This document shows, piece by piece, positions 11,954 to 24,005 of a DNA stretch of 64,000 nucleotides. The notes beneath the pieces are model-generated. The model was not told the origin of the DNA, ran no database searches, and saw nothing but the letters and a program-made list of their open reading frames with translations. The position numbers and the translations under genes are program-made. The DNA comes from Collybia mongolica (taxonomy: Eukaryota; Basidiomycota; Agaricomycetes; Agaricales; Clitocybaceae). The stretch spans positions 434,001 through 498,000 of the forward strand of contig JAAXNY010000015.1 of assembly GCA_013420905.1 (NCBI GenBank), given 5' to 3'. Every line of letters starts with the position of its first letter. Positions within the stretch are counted from its first letter, which is position 1.

Positions 11954-13505
11954 CTATCGCGTGATGATAATATCATCATCATCGTCCGAATCCTCGCCCT
12001 TCGTTGGATCGTACCCAAACCGCGCAAGCCGCTCCGCAAACGGCGTCTCCATCCGCCCCTCCATCCTCAGCTCCGCAGGGTCCGTCTGCCCAAACGCGAC
12101 CTTTCCCCCAGAGGCCGCAGAGAGGACAGTGTCGACTAGTATGGGGTTGAGCCTATCACCAAACGTGAGTTTACAACATTGTTGCAAGACGGTTGATTTG
12201 GGACGACTCACGCCTGGGCATTGACGACGCACCCAAAGTGGGGGCCCGCGATCTGGCACAGCGCGACGTCGCGCACGCCAGCGGCGTGCAGGATGACCTG
12301 GAACTCCTGGGCGTACCGCAGGGGGTACGCGATGTCGTCTGCGCAGTGCACCATCGTGACGGGGCAGTTGAGCTATGGGTAGTCCTGAGCGTTAGCGTCA
12401 TGTTCGTGGGGTAGGGGGACGACTGACCCTGGAAAGGTGGTCTTTGGGGATGGGTTCCCTGTGGAGGAACCACTCGACGTTGACTGCGTATGCTACGGCG
12501 AGCTTCTCGGGTGTCCCCGCCCAGTTGTTGGTTGCGTGGCTCACAGCTGTGCGTGTTAGTCTGTATTTTATGAGGGGGGGGGGAGATCAGCGTATCCCCT
12601 CCGACATGTGAGCGTATTAGTACTCACGCTTCGGTCAGGTGGGTGATCTGGTCGTTGAAAATAAGCTCCTGCGACCCACGCTTGAGGTCCTCCAGCATGT
12701 CGGCATCCGCCGTCAGGGGTACGCCGGGAGGCGTGTGCCCGTCGTGGTTGAAGCTTTGCGACCAGTAGAGGTAGACTTGGTGGCGCCCTGATGCGATGTC
12801 TTCTGGCTGGGGGGGACCGTGTGAGCGTGAGCATGGGTTTACAGGGTTTGTTTGGGTTTGGAAGGGAGATTGGCGCTGGAGGGGCGTGGAAGTGGGAAGG
12901 AGAAGGCGAAGGCTTACCTCGTGTGTGGGGAGGGGCGAGCACAGCGTCAACGATAACACGCGTTCTGGTCGGGCGACCGCCATCTCGACGGCGACAGTGC
13001 ACCCGATGGAGATGGAGAAGACGTGGAGAGGTGGGAGGTCCAGTGCGTCCTGTGTTGTCGAAATATATGATCGTTAGGGAATACTTCACTGTGGGAAGAT
13101 GCGAAGGACGAGAACGCTGGGAGCTCGGGGGGGGAGTGTACTTACCAGGAACCTGGCGACGTCGTCGGCTGCGGACTTTGGGGTGTAGGAGCTGCATTTT
13201 ACGTGCCCGATCGTCGTGCCCCAGCAACGCATGTCGAACGCGATGAGGTTGAACCGCGTGCGAAGCGCCGGGTCCGCGAATTGCGCTGTGGTTCGGACAT
13301 GTCAGCGTGAACCCAACCCCCCGGCGCAAGAGAGACCAAACTACAACGTACGCTCGAAGATCTCCTGCGCGATGTATCCAGAGTGTATGAGGAGTATGGA
13401 CGGCAGGTCCTCGTCTATCTTCGGGCTATTGGCATTGTTTGGCGTCGAGATCGAGTAATTGACGTCCAAGGGCCCTGTAGGCGTGTCGAACTTGACGCGG
13501 GGCAT
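11954..13505 (-). CDS. Alpha/beta hydrolase-fold protein
   Basis: At least seven exons join to a protein of about 300 aa. It opens MPRVKFDTPTGPLDVNYS at 13505, then the first core strand (LPSILLIHSGYIAQEIF, the oxyanion-loop region), FNLIAFDMRCWG (next strand), a DALDLPPLHVFSISIG nucleophile elbow at about 13015-13055 (S-x-S-x-G, serine in the centre), EMAVARPERVLSLTL after it, the lid/linker exon (YLYWSQSFNHDGH), LNCPVTMVHCADD (acid-bearing strand, aspartates at the end) and AGPHFGCV, where the histidine completes the triad. The C-terminus is acidic (SDDDDDIIITR). The sequence fits a soluble hydrolase of the epoxide-hydrolase/lipase-like superfamily; substrate is unknown. The elbow has Ser rather than Gly at its first position, which is tolerated in the fold. 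It runs convergent to the membrane-protein gene. Confidence 0.83.
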
Positions 13506-16500
13506 AGCAAAGTGGGTACGTCGGCGTCCGCAGCAGTCTGAGAAGGAAAGGAGCAGAAAAGATCGTGGAGGGTTGGGCTAAGGGCTGGGAGGGACGGCTT
13601 CGACCGATGGAGTGGTTACGGAAGATCACGGTGTTTGATTGACCTATTGTGCCGACTGGGAACAATTGCTAAAGCTGGATCCGGAGCTCGCGGCGGCATG
13701 GTAAGGATTTATTTCCTTCTCAGCGTCTGTGGTGGGGGCGCGAGGACGGGGCTGGTGACGGCCGTGGATGCGTTAGAAGCTTAGAGAACCCGCGCCGGGT
13801 GATGTCCATACGTTTGGTTGATGATGATGGTTGAGGGCCCTAGGAATAATAGTGGCATGGCAGATGATATCAAAACGCGAGGCTGGTGAATTGGCGCTTT
13901 GAGCACGTCCTGGCGTGTATATCGGGTCCGGGTTGGGTCCGGATGGGAAACCCGTCCTTTTATAGCTTCATGCCAGTTAACGAGCGTGGACGAGGTCAAG
14001 GAGGGGCTCGCAGGAGTGTGGGTGAGGCCGTAACGACTTGGGCAACCTTCCGAAACGGCCGTTATTTGCCTCTGAGAGTTTCGATGCAGACTGACGCACA
14101 CGAAAATAGCCACCGAGGCCGAATGATTCGGCAGGGTGTCATTCATGCGTTGTAAGGTCCGTGGTGGTATCAATTTACTCACGTTCCCGGGACCCGAAAG
14201 ATGCCCTAAGAGAAGGTAGTTGAAATAGCCATGATCACCCGACCTCAGCATCATACCCACTGTCCTGTGGATTTTCCGTATTTGGCGAGCTTGTTCGTGA
14301 AGGGGGTCGTTGTTCAGAAATCATACTAACTATTGGCCTGGGACGAGGCGCCGCGGGAGAGACGTAAGGATTGACGAGAGCATGCTTGAAGAACATCAAC
14401 ACGACGTATCAGTTGATCCTAGGGACACCGAGTAGCTTTTGAGTGCGCAAGTTCATTTCAAGGCGGTTGGGCATGTTGGACGATAAAAATGGCTGTGCTC
14501 AACTTCGCTTTAGGTTGCCGGCGCCGGCGGTTGAAAAATGCACGTGATTCTTGCGCGGGTGCAATTGGTCTAGGCCTCGTCCAGCTGTTCAACTTTGACG
14601 CTCATCACGACTTGGCTCTTGGTATTCAAGAAGGTAGGTGAGTGTAAGTATGAATATCGTATGCATCTTTCAAGTAAATTTGTCGTCAACCGAAATGTAA
14701 GTGAAGTGAAGGCTATCGACTAACTACATCTCCGACCTTACATCCGCCGCTGGGTCCCGTCAAACTCATCACGACTCTTTGGGTGTATTTAGTCTGGCTT
14801 GAGGAAGGACTCGCCCTTGCGGTATTCCTTCATTTATGGCAACTTACCTCTGGAGTTCATCTGTCTCCAGACACCGTTGACCGGCTGCGGGCACCATCAG
14901 CGTCGCCTCCAGGACCGGTGGGACCTTGGATCACCACCGATTTATCAATGACGTTTACCTCGCATTTGGGTTCGGGTTCGGTCGGAGTTCTCTTCTTGAA
15001 GACTGTCCCTTCATTGACAGCAACTAAATGCTGTCCAACTTCACTTCAAACATCCATCCGTTACACAATCATCAACATTCCTCCCCTCCGGGTATACGTC
15101 CGTTCTTCAGCCACGATGACTGCGGGAATATCTGAAACGGATGCTGTTTATCGTGATATCTATCTGAGGGAATTCAGCGTTTGAGTATCACGTTTTCCTC
15201 GTTCCATTATGACAAGGACCATCACTATCCCATCTATCCAACTCCCGGCAGCTCCATACTTCCAGAGCTATTGTTATCGATAAGCGCGTATACACCCAAC
15301 CTGGTACCTCCGCCTCGTGGCGTCCTGCAGGTTGCTGCCCGTGTTCAGATGCTGACCGTATACCAGGACTGAATCAATATCGGCACACCTCATGTTCCTG
15401 CCGGTAGACGTATATTACCGAGGTTCCTCCTAGGTTGTGCTGCGGGTCCGCACAGGCCTGAGATCTTCCCACCATTCGGCTTGTCATAGTTGCACTAGCA
15501 CACTACCGCGAGGCAAACTGGGCCGGGGGTCGTTTCTCCTTCGGATTACATGCCCGACGGTGCGTCTCCCGCGAGGGTTTGGAGGTGCACCAATCGAAAG
15601 GAACCATGGTTTTTGCACGTTGGGGATAGATCCCACCATACCGGTATGTTGCCATAATGATATCTAGTAAAGTTCTCTAAATATAGAATTTGAAGACCTA
15701 CCTATCCTAGCCTCCTAATCGAAGTATTCTTCACGCTCATCAATCTCGTTCTTCAAGCTTCAAGCCTCAACATATGCTTGACATCATGAGTAACCCAAAG
15801 GCCATTATACAAGCGTACGTCATTCCCTCTACATACCATACCTCCATTTCGAACCCTACTTGCCACAACTCTTCATGGATATTCGCACCCCGATATTCAA
15901 CCATCATAGCTTCCTACAGCACGAACCTCCCATGCCGTCCCCTTTCAATCGATAACGAACGTTTTTACTGTCAAAATTGCAGCGCATGGTACAAGGCTCA
16001 GATCCGCCATTGGACACGTTCGACTATGTATCGATTTCAGATGTAATCGATCGTGCCCTTGACCACACCTCCCAATCGATAAGCAAGCGCTCAAAATATG
16101 CGAAGGACCCGATGTCTGTTCGGCAGCACCCCTGCACTGCTTGACTAAACACGATCTGGATTGAGGCCAATGAGGCGCTCCGTGGATTTTGCCTCATGAA
16201 AGTCGTCAAGTCCGTATGCACACGCATTTTTCTGGACCAGACTTAATGTATGCGAAAATATTGCCTTCTTGTGCACTGCCATACTCTGAGGGAGTCTCCG
16301 TCGTGGAAAACGAGGCACGATTCTTAATCCGGGCCTTGTTGCACCTCGGAGTTGTAAAAACCTCCTGTAATCTGACGTAGGCTGGCTGGGTGAGGCTGTA
16401 TATCCCGCAGTTCAACGGAGCTCAAATGTGTTGTATTGTTTTTTGGGGTCGTGTATTGGAAAAATGGGTACTGCTTGAATGTGTAGATTCTGTGGAACTT

Positions 16501-16989
16501 TGGACCTGGGTAATTCCCAGCACAAGGATAATCGGAGATATCAATTCGTCTCTGAAATTGTGCCAAGGATTATGATTTGTGTTTGGGTCCCCTATTCTTC
16601 CGTTCCGTTCTTACCCCCTATTGTGTGATTACCGCCTCAAACCCCCGCCAAGGCCACCGATCACTCTCACCTTACGCCCAGCAAGGTTCACCATACGCAG
16701 GGCACCGCGCCCCGCTACTCACTTCTTCCTGCTTTATATCGTGTCGAACACGATACCAGTCGTTGCAGACAATGAATTTAGCGTACCCTTCTGCTCTACC
16801 AATGCACTACAGCGAAGTTTATAAAGCTAGGGATTGTCGCAAACGACTCCCAAGTTTTATGAGAATGTGAAACTTCCTACTGAAACCTCTCAAAGGAAGA
16901 AGACTGGTTGTGGTTCTTGGATTTCTCCCGCGGAAAAGCCAGTGAGTATAAGTAGGTGTGTGTAAGAGGCTGGCTCCTCTTCGCCCCAA
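13506..16989. other. About 3.5 kb without a recognised gene
   Basis: The first 300 bases should include the hydrolase promoter. A plus-strand frame at 14783-15184 (YLVWLEEGLALAVFLHLW at its start, a hydrophobic helix) could be an exon of a decayed membrane protein but has no identifiable partner exons. No repeat or RNA gene is seen. Confidence 0.35.
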
Positions 16990-17756
16990 ATGCCAAATAT
17001 CACCCCAATCTCGTTCATTCCCACTTTACTCTCTACCTTGGCGTTGTTGTTAATCGCCCCAACAGTAAATGGACAAGTCGTTGTGAGGCGCAGGCGTACA
17101 GTAGGCCCTATCGTAGCAGGGTGTGTCGTTGGTAAGCGCTTTCTCAATTCCCTCCCTCATTCCGTTTATAAAGAACCCCATTCACCTCCAGGCAGCCTAT
17201 TTTGCCTCTCCATTCTCGCTATGTGCTGCATGATAGCTCGTAGGCGACATGCGAGGGCCATCCGTGGTTATAGCATCGAAGATCCCAATACCCCTAATAC
17301 CGGCTCTGGTCCCATCGACGGAGGAACAAGAATAATCGCTGTCCGCACCAGGCCGACGTTCTGGGGCCGTCGTCGTGGACTCTTCGGCGGCCCTCGAGTT
17401 GTCGCTATGAGTTCCCGGGGCGGGGCTACGGGTCCCCAACAAGGACAGCGCGGTCCTGCATCGGGCGACCTTCCGACGAAAGAAATTCCTGACGGGAAGA
17501 CTACGCGGCCTCCCCCGCCTTACGCAGGTCAGATTCGTGAAGAGGCGAATGATAAAGAGGATACCGCTGTAATGGTGGGTGACTTTCTCTGGACGTATGC
17601 ACTTTATATTGATATGATATCGGCTTTTAAATAGCATTCAATTCCAAACCAACCTGAGGAAGCACATATTAAAGTAAGGTAGATGTATACGATCCCAATC
17701 AGCTCTAATCTCCCATAAAATAGGAATCAGAGTTCATTGGCGGATTTAGGCCTTGA
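16990..17756 (+). CDS. Small type I membrane protein with PPxY tail (copy 2)
   Basis: Paralogue of the gene at 10643. Exons: 16990-17132, about 17193-17575, about 17634-17672 and about 17723-17756. The order is signal peptide (ending PTVNGQ), VVVRRRRTVG, a transmembrane helix split by intron 1 at the same place (GPIVAGCVVG / SLFCLSILAMCCMIA), basic stop-transfer RRRHARAIRG, a tail with WGRRRGLFGG, then TTRPPPPYAG (PPxY) and a C-terminus of EFIGGFRP. Copy 1 has a longer Pro/Gln-rich tail; this one is richer in charged residues. Shared intron phase, PPxY and the aromatic-GGFR end argue that these are the constrained parts. Function unknown; a WW-domain interaction, for example with an Rsp5-type ubiquitin ligase, is inferred from the motif only. 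Confidence 0.78.
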
Positions 17757-17931
17757 ACTAGTCGATTCTCATCATCCCGTAGATCCTCCGAAGACGGGAA
17801 AAGGATTTTGGGGGAATACAGTATACCACTGAACTCGATTATGGTCCTAAAGTTTCAGGGCTTATATTGGATGTCACAAGGGAGATAATATTACAGAGAA
17901 TACGCGTTCGGAAATGAATGATAGAGTAACA

Positions 17932-18811
17932 TCAGACTTTGCCATATCCCCCTTGTTCAAGAAATGTGCTGATCTGTGATACGAGCGCAGCCAAACCAAC
18001 TAGCCACTTGGCTAATTCTATGTCGAGCTTCTCGACTGGACTTCCCTGTGCGATCCGCATGTAGAAATCACCACGTCTCGGAACAGCACGTATGGCAACC
18101 TGGGTGAAGGAAGACGTGTTAATCTGTGTTTTCTCCGAGATGAGGACGCCACTCACCGATACCACAGAGCGGACGAGGAACGAATGATGATGTTTGAGGA
18201 CTGTATCATATGACCTCTTGAAACAGACGTGCAGCTCGCAGGATTGGTCGCTTTGCATGTTCTGCAGCGCCTGACAAGTAAATGATAGACCTCTGAACAG
18301 TAATGATCATGGTTTCGTACAGGTCATGGAGAGTTGGGACTTGAGACTTACCGAGTGAGCCTTACTAGGCATGGCGTTCCATGCTTCTGAGGTTCTTCTG
18401 CTTCTGCTTTCACAAGGGATTCGAGAGTGCCTGACGTAGAACGGTTGGCTTCGTAACGGCCGCGAACACCCTAGGATGAGTTGAATATTTACTAATTGAA
18501 TGGCAAGAATTCTGGGAAGACAGTTACCGCGATATTATTCCTGATATCTGTCTGAACGAAACCAAAGACGCCAGACCCTAACAAGTCTAAGGGTATACAG
18601 GGTCAAGCATCATAATGTGGACTTTGGACAAAGACTCACCAAACATCTGAACGAGGCCGTCAGCCGCTTCTAGGAAAACTTCAGTTTCTATTCCGCTTTC
18701 TGAGACTGGAACATCTGCAAAAGACTATACAGCATTTCGAATAAGACCCGTGCGTGGACTCGGAGAGGTGAGTTGGACTTTTACCTTGACAGTTTCGAAG
18801 TATGGCGCCAT
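17932..18811 (-). CDS. Glycolipid transfer protein (GLTP/HET-C2 type)
   Basis: Six exons with regular borders give a protein of about 200 aa, the usual GLTP length. It starts MAPYFETVK at 18811, followed by DVPVSESGIETEVFLEAA and DGLVQMFDLLGSGVFGFVQ, then DIRNNI, the region that carries the sugar-headgroup Asp/Asn/Lys set of the family. Later blocks are TLESLVKAEAEE, LVRLTRALQNM, and HHSFLVRSV followed by VAIRAVPRRGDF (the conserved His helix and the P-x-R-x-x-F motif). It ends LEQGGYGKV. GLTPs move glycosphingolipids between membrane surfaces in the cytosol. In Podospora anserina the orthologue HET-C2 is the target recognised by NACHT proteins in heterokaryon incompatibility. It lies tail-to-tail with the PPxY gene, 175 bp apart. 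The assignment is by motif order, without an alignment search. Confidence 0.85.
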
Positions 18812-19261
18812 AAACGTTATTGAAGAGTAATATAAGCCCACAATTCAAACAGTAGTAAGTCGTACCTCCTGATGGCACGTTTATACCATGCTTCACTTAC
18901 GCATAACAAAACGTGTATTCGTGGTCAAACACATTTTTTGAGTATCGGAAGGTTCCGCCGACTAATGATGATCGATCACGTGGTACCCACACACGAAAAT
19001 TTCATGTGGATGGGTCCACGATTGCCCGAGTGCATTAACTACCAAAGGACAACGAGCTCAAGGCCCAACAATCAGTGCATCAAATAATATAATTTCAAGA
19101 ACTGCATAGAGGATATGCTCGCTAGTACCCAAGATCAAATTGAACAACTGCAGGAAATTCAAACTGATATACGCGATTTCATCGAAACTAAGAAACGAGC
19201 CGCTTGCATAACCTCCTCAGAACACGAATCGTTCAATTCCCTCCCCTGTGACGCCCCATTT
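18812..19261. other. Intergenic
   Basis: Upstream region of the GLTP gene and 3' side of the zinc-finger gene. No supported feature. Confidence 0.4.
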
Positions 19262-20426
19262 CTATACCTGGTAAGCAACTCTCTCCTTGTAGAATAACGA
19301 TATAGATCCCGCCCTGGAGCTGAGTCTGATGAATCGACGGATTCTTTGTCTAGTTCGTGAAGTCAATCGCATCGTATCACATGAGAATATTGTATCGATC
19401 TCACCTGGTCCAAATGGTGTGCCATCCCAATAATCTTCGTCGTCAGAATTCTCAGTGTCGTTTAGCTCAGAAAAGTCCGCGTCTTCTCGGGAGATTTCGT
19501 TTCTGGCGTCCTGCTTCTGCGTACTTATGCGTTGCAAAGCACCGGCACGCGTGTTGGCTGTGTGCCAGCCCGTTCTATCCATAGGACTAGTCGACCGCGA
19601 CAAATTTCCAGTGGTATGCGAAGAGACCGTATGATATCGTAACCCGGAGCTGGCCGCCCATCGCGGAATACGATCGTGCGCTTCACGCCTCGTCGCAAGG
19701 TTTTCTGTCGGTGAAGAAATGTATTCGACCTTCGAAGGGCTTTGTGGACGTCTTCGCGTGACTGTCATCCCGGCGTCTTCCTGCCTGAAGGCGTTAGCTC
19801 CTGTTCGATATAGGTCGGAAACGATGACTCGTACCGTTTTTTTATTCCCTGTGCCTGCCATCCGACGTATAGCAGGGCATTTGTTGCGGTGCTTGTGCCA
19901 CAGTCCAGGATAGTAGTCAGATCGCTTATCCAACTTGATCGTCCGGCCACACCCCTTGCATTCCACGCTCTTCGCGGTTGCGTTCCTGGCCAACACATCT
20001 CTCTCGATCAGCTGTCTTCGAGTCCCCCTATCCATCACGTTTTTTTTGCGTATTCGGGATGATCCTGCCGGTGACTGAGACGCTGACCGTTTCCGCTTAT
20101 TTGGTAGTGGCGTAGTTTCACGCTCAACGACTACACTGAGGTTTTCTCTGTCCGTTCTGGTTGCGTCTCCGCTGGGCGGAGGGACCGTGTCTCCACTATC
20201 ATGTCAAGAGTATCAACACTAACTCCGGCCCACAAAGCAGGTACTCTTGCCTTATATCAGCGAGGCATGTTTTCCAGTGTTCACAGACGAGGCTAAACGC
20301 CTCGCTCCATGGTGCACCGTCTGGGTAATTGAAGACGAAGTTGCATCGGGCGCAAATGTTGGGCCGGGTAGGAGCTTGCGATAGCTCAACAACGAGTTCG
20401 TTCAGTGTCCTTCGGGATTTACGCAT
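19262..20426 (-). CDS. Two-module C-x2-C...H/C zinc-binding protein
   Basis: Two exons joined by a 50-bp intron (GTACCT...GATAG, about 20252-20203). Near the N-terminus a first module reads CARCNF ... CEHWKTC (C-x2-C, then H-x3-C). After a basic, NLS-like segment (PNKRKRSASQ) a second module reads CKGCGRTIKL ... WHKHRNKCP, with the same C-x2-C spacing, about 17 residues, then H-x-H-x3-C. The rest is polar and low in hydrophobic residues, with an acidic patch (DTENSDDEDYWDG) typical of activation or interaction regions, then a basic tail. Total length about 330 aa. The duplicated fingers and NLS suggest a nuclear DNA-binding protein, but I do not recognise a named family and no canonical Zn2Cys6 or C2H2 pattern is present. 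Confidence 0.65.
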
Positions 20427-23003
20427 CGTCGACGATATTGTTATGTGAGTGTTAGCTGTGGAAGTAAAGGTCCAAGGGTTCTGACGATGTATTAGTCCTC
20501 ATGGGCTGTGACTTATACCTACACGTGATGCTCGTCGGAGCCGTCCACACGTTATACTGCGGTGGGCTATCGTATCGATCTCTCCATCGCCAGCACACTA
20601 CAACGTGTAAACTCCATCGATTCTCCATCGATGAAAAGTGAGTACCACTGAGTCCGAAATTTAACCTTTCTACAGTACTTACCTCCTTCCTCTCACCTCG
20701 CTGGATCAGATATAACGATCTGCATCCTGACAGGCGGTGCCCGCCGTACATTTACCTCTCACATCCCATGAGCACAGATAGGCTGTGTTCCTATTCATTC
20801 AACGCGTGCCAATCCGTCCTTGTTCCGGTCGCTAAAGCCTCATGTAGCCATCGTGTCTCCGAAATTCCTCGCTTTAAGTCCGATCGATGTTGCCTCTTAT
20901 GACGAGTCGTCACTACCAACCCCCCGGTATTTGGAGCCTCGCGCAAGTGGACCATTTTGAAGCAAAGAACCGTCCTTTCAAAACAATAATTCATTACTCT
21001 TTGGTCGCGCCGGAGGTGTCTCGATATTTGTATCCAATGTCCCAACGCCATTGCCTCCTGTTACGGGAATAGACAATCTGACTAAACTGAGGTCATTCTA
21101 GATGCCGGGCAACATATCCTGAACCTTTCATCGTTCATGACTCGCGATGACTCTCGGTTCCCCAAATAGACATATGCAACACATGCAAGGAACATACCCA
21201 TACCTGTATGAGTCTATCGATCGGTTGGTAATTCTCGTTCATCCAGATCTGAATTCTACACTGACTAGCGCTCATAAGAAACTTGGGGCACTACTGTAAG
21301 TGAACTTCTCTCAATTCGATCCGTGTTTGGTTGATGCTGTGCAAATAGAATTAAGTCCATTTTTAGAATCTCCTGTTCATCGCTCTGTCCTCGAGGCATC
21401 AAGCGCTGAGATTGAATGTGTCGAGCCATACGCTCTGAATTTGATATCTCAGGCTCAAACGCTTGTTTATTTGGAAATTCGTAGACATTTTCGAAGTCAT
21501 CAATCAACAAAAGCTGTGAACCGGCAATTTTTCAAGGATTGTGTACCAAATTGAGTATCATGGGTAGGCATCTGTCGACTCCGCTTACTTCCCCGTCCAT
21601 TACGTTTATATTGAGCGCGATCAGGTCAGTTAATATCTATATTTCTCTACGTACGTTCTTATTTATTTGTTTAGGCCTTCTCAACTGCGGGAGACAATGG
21701 TTCAGCTGTCATACCTGGTCTGCTTCCTCCTTGGACTACGAGGCTTACTATTGAAAGACGCCCGCAGTTGCTCCTCGGAAGTCGAGCATCTGGGGGCGCA
21801 TCTTCCTTCAATCCTATCAGCCTCTCACGATATTCGTTACGTATATTCTCGACCCGAATATCTGGAACCTTAATGATTTAATGAAGTGCATTTTATTATC
21901 TTTTGGCACTTCCAGCTACCCCTATATTCCGTAACTGGCTCATATCATTGTATCAAAAACACGCTGCTTTCAAGATGATACATCCGATCGACGATATCTC
22001 CTGACTTTGGGCTGTATATCCATCTGGTGCAGAAGGCGTGTATCTGTATGTGGAGTCACCTTATATTTAGATCAGTACCGCTGATATTGTATAGCATACC
22101 TTAACCATGTAGGACAGGCCTTTCATATCATTTTCTGGGGGATAGCCTGGGGAGGCAGGCAACCTGTCAAACGTGCTTTATACCTGTTCAGTCAAGTTAA
22201 ATCGGTCTGGCTTTTCGTTGATGGAGCAGAGCCATATGGGATGTTAGGGTGGGATCGTCGAATTTTTTGAATCACAGAAGAAACATATGACCTACTGATT
22301 TTTATTTAGATGTGCTCCTGAGTCTATCGTTTAATAATATCATTTCCGGCTTTAAACCTTTGATCAGTATAAGGCCCCAGTGAAAGAGTTAAAATATATA
22401 CTTTGATTCGATGCAATAAATCCTCAGGAGGGTTTCCTCAGGGGATGTTTGAGCGTATGGCACACTGCGGACCAGCGCGCCGCTGTCGGCCTCTGTCAAT
22501 ATTCTGGCGTTCGGAGTTGTAAAGAGCAAACACAATGTCGGGCACTAGAGAACCCAAACAAGATTGGTGGACGAACCAAGGGTTGTCACTAATGGGTTGC
22601 GAAAAATCCCGTTCCAGCCTCTTTTTCGTTTCCAATCATACCCATTAAGGAGAGCGGGCGTTACTAAATATTACGACAAGATCCCGTGGTGAATGCGCTA
22701 TCCCACGCCAGGCGCTACCTCGTACCCATGATGTGTGATTGCGCAGTCTAAACAACTCTATGTACATCGCAAGCTGAATGAATGGTTGACAGGTAACGCT
22801 GGTATGATCGAAGTCAATGCCGCGTTTTCTCAGGCTTAAGCGCGGGATATATATATCTATGCGTGAATCCTGGGTATACAGATACTGCAGAGCACTCCAA
22901 TGCCATATGTGTGGGTCCATTCTGTGTGAGGTTTTCTCGAAATTGACTCAAAATTCATTTAATTTCACGGTTTTTTGTACAGTAAAGTAGAACTGATATA
23001 CTC
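20427..23003. other. About 2.6 kb without a recognised gene
   Basis: Several 60-100 codon frames overlap on both strands, none with a domain motif or consistent exon chain. No repeat units or RNA gene seen. Confidence 0.4.
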
Positions 23004-24005
23004 CTAAAGGAACGTCGTAAAGTTAGGAATACTCCCCACATCCGCCTCAACTAGTGAGCGCCATGCCACCAACGCCGGCCTCATATGTTCGCAGCACAGA
23101 AAACTTGAATTAAAAGTATTGTCCAGGTTTTTCAATGATACTGTTCCTTTGATAAGTTCTCGCAGAACCTGAGAGATGAGGGATTCTGCCGACTTGGAGC
23201 AAGAGCTACAAACGTTGGCGTTCAGTAGTGTGCCATGGTAGTGATGGTATTGACTAGTAGTCGGCCCCTGCTCGTAGACCGCTCTGTGATGTAGCGCAGC
23301 AGTTTGTGCGCACTCAATCCATTTTCCATGGTAACGCATCTTTCCGCCCCTGGGATTACTTCGCGTGTACATGAACGCGCATAAGGAGACTTACCCAGGG
23401 AATGACCAGATTTGGCGGGAGTTTCACAATGATCTCTTCGAGTGACTTATAGAGAAGAAGAGGCGCGGCGCGGCCCATAATCTCAGGGTAATCGTGTTTC
23501 ACAGCATACGCCATGATCTCTTCAGGTTGCTCGGGCAATGTATGCCTGGAAACACGCAGGTCTTTGAGTGCGAAAAAAAGCCGGATGATCGTACGGCTCA
23601 CGTCATGCGAACTCTACAGATGTTCATTGCAGAGAAAACTTGATACTTCTCCGCAGCTTCTGCGAGGAGAGCGAGTGTCTCGAAACTTACGGTGTCAAGG
23701 TACGGATGCCGTGCTGGATAGACAAACTGGAAGAGCAGTTCGAGCGTTGCAGAGGTTTCTGATAGTGCAACGACGTCGTTCTGAGCATCAAAGCCGGCCG
23801 GTGGAAAACCTTCTGCATGTGCCTCAAGGTTTCTCCTATGAATATGAAAGAGGACTCCATCATCGGACTGGAAAGCAATGTCTGCATCGACTGCACAAAC
23901 TGTTTTGGGGTCTAAGAGTTTCGAATACGTCATTGTGGACGAGGACTCACACCGCTCGGATGCGCGTAAATTGGGTTCGACTAGGTTGGATGCTGTATCT
24001 GTCAT
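23004..24005 (-). CDS. BTB/POZ domain protein (copy 4)
   Basis: Three exons: about 24005-23601, about 23548-23395 and about 23355-23004. The start MTDTASN at 24005 matches the leader of copy 3, including the preceding S-x-x-DIM. The BTB part shows DADIAFQSDDGVLF, LEAHAEGFPPAGFD, LELLFQFVYPARHP and LAEAAEKYQVFSAM; the middle exon has EEIMAYAVKHDYPEIM and closes at VIPW; the last exon has RYHGKWIEC, CSSCSKSAES, FLCCEHMRP, a WR pair and the ending IPNFTTFL. All splice sites are consensus and no stop interrupts it, so it is the cleanest of the four. The tail CxxC plus CC-x2-H could bind a metal; that is inference. It lies some 17 kb from the other three. Confidence 0.82.
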
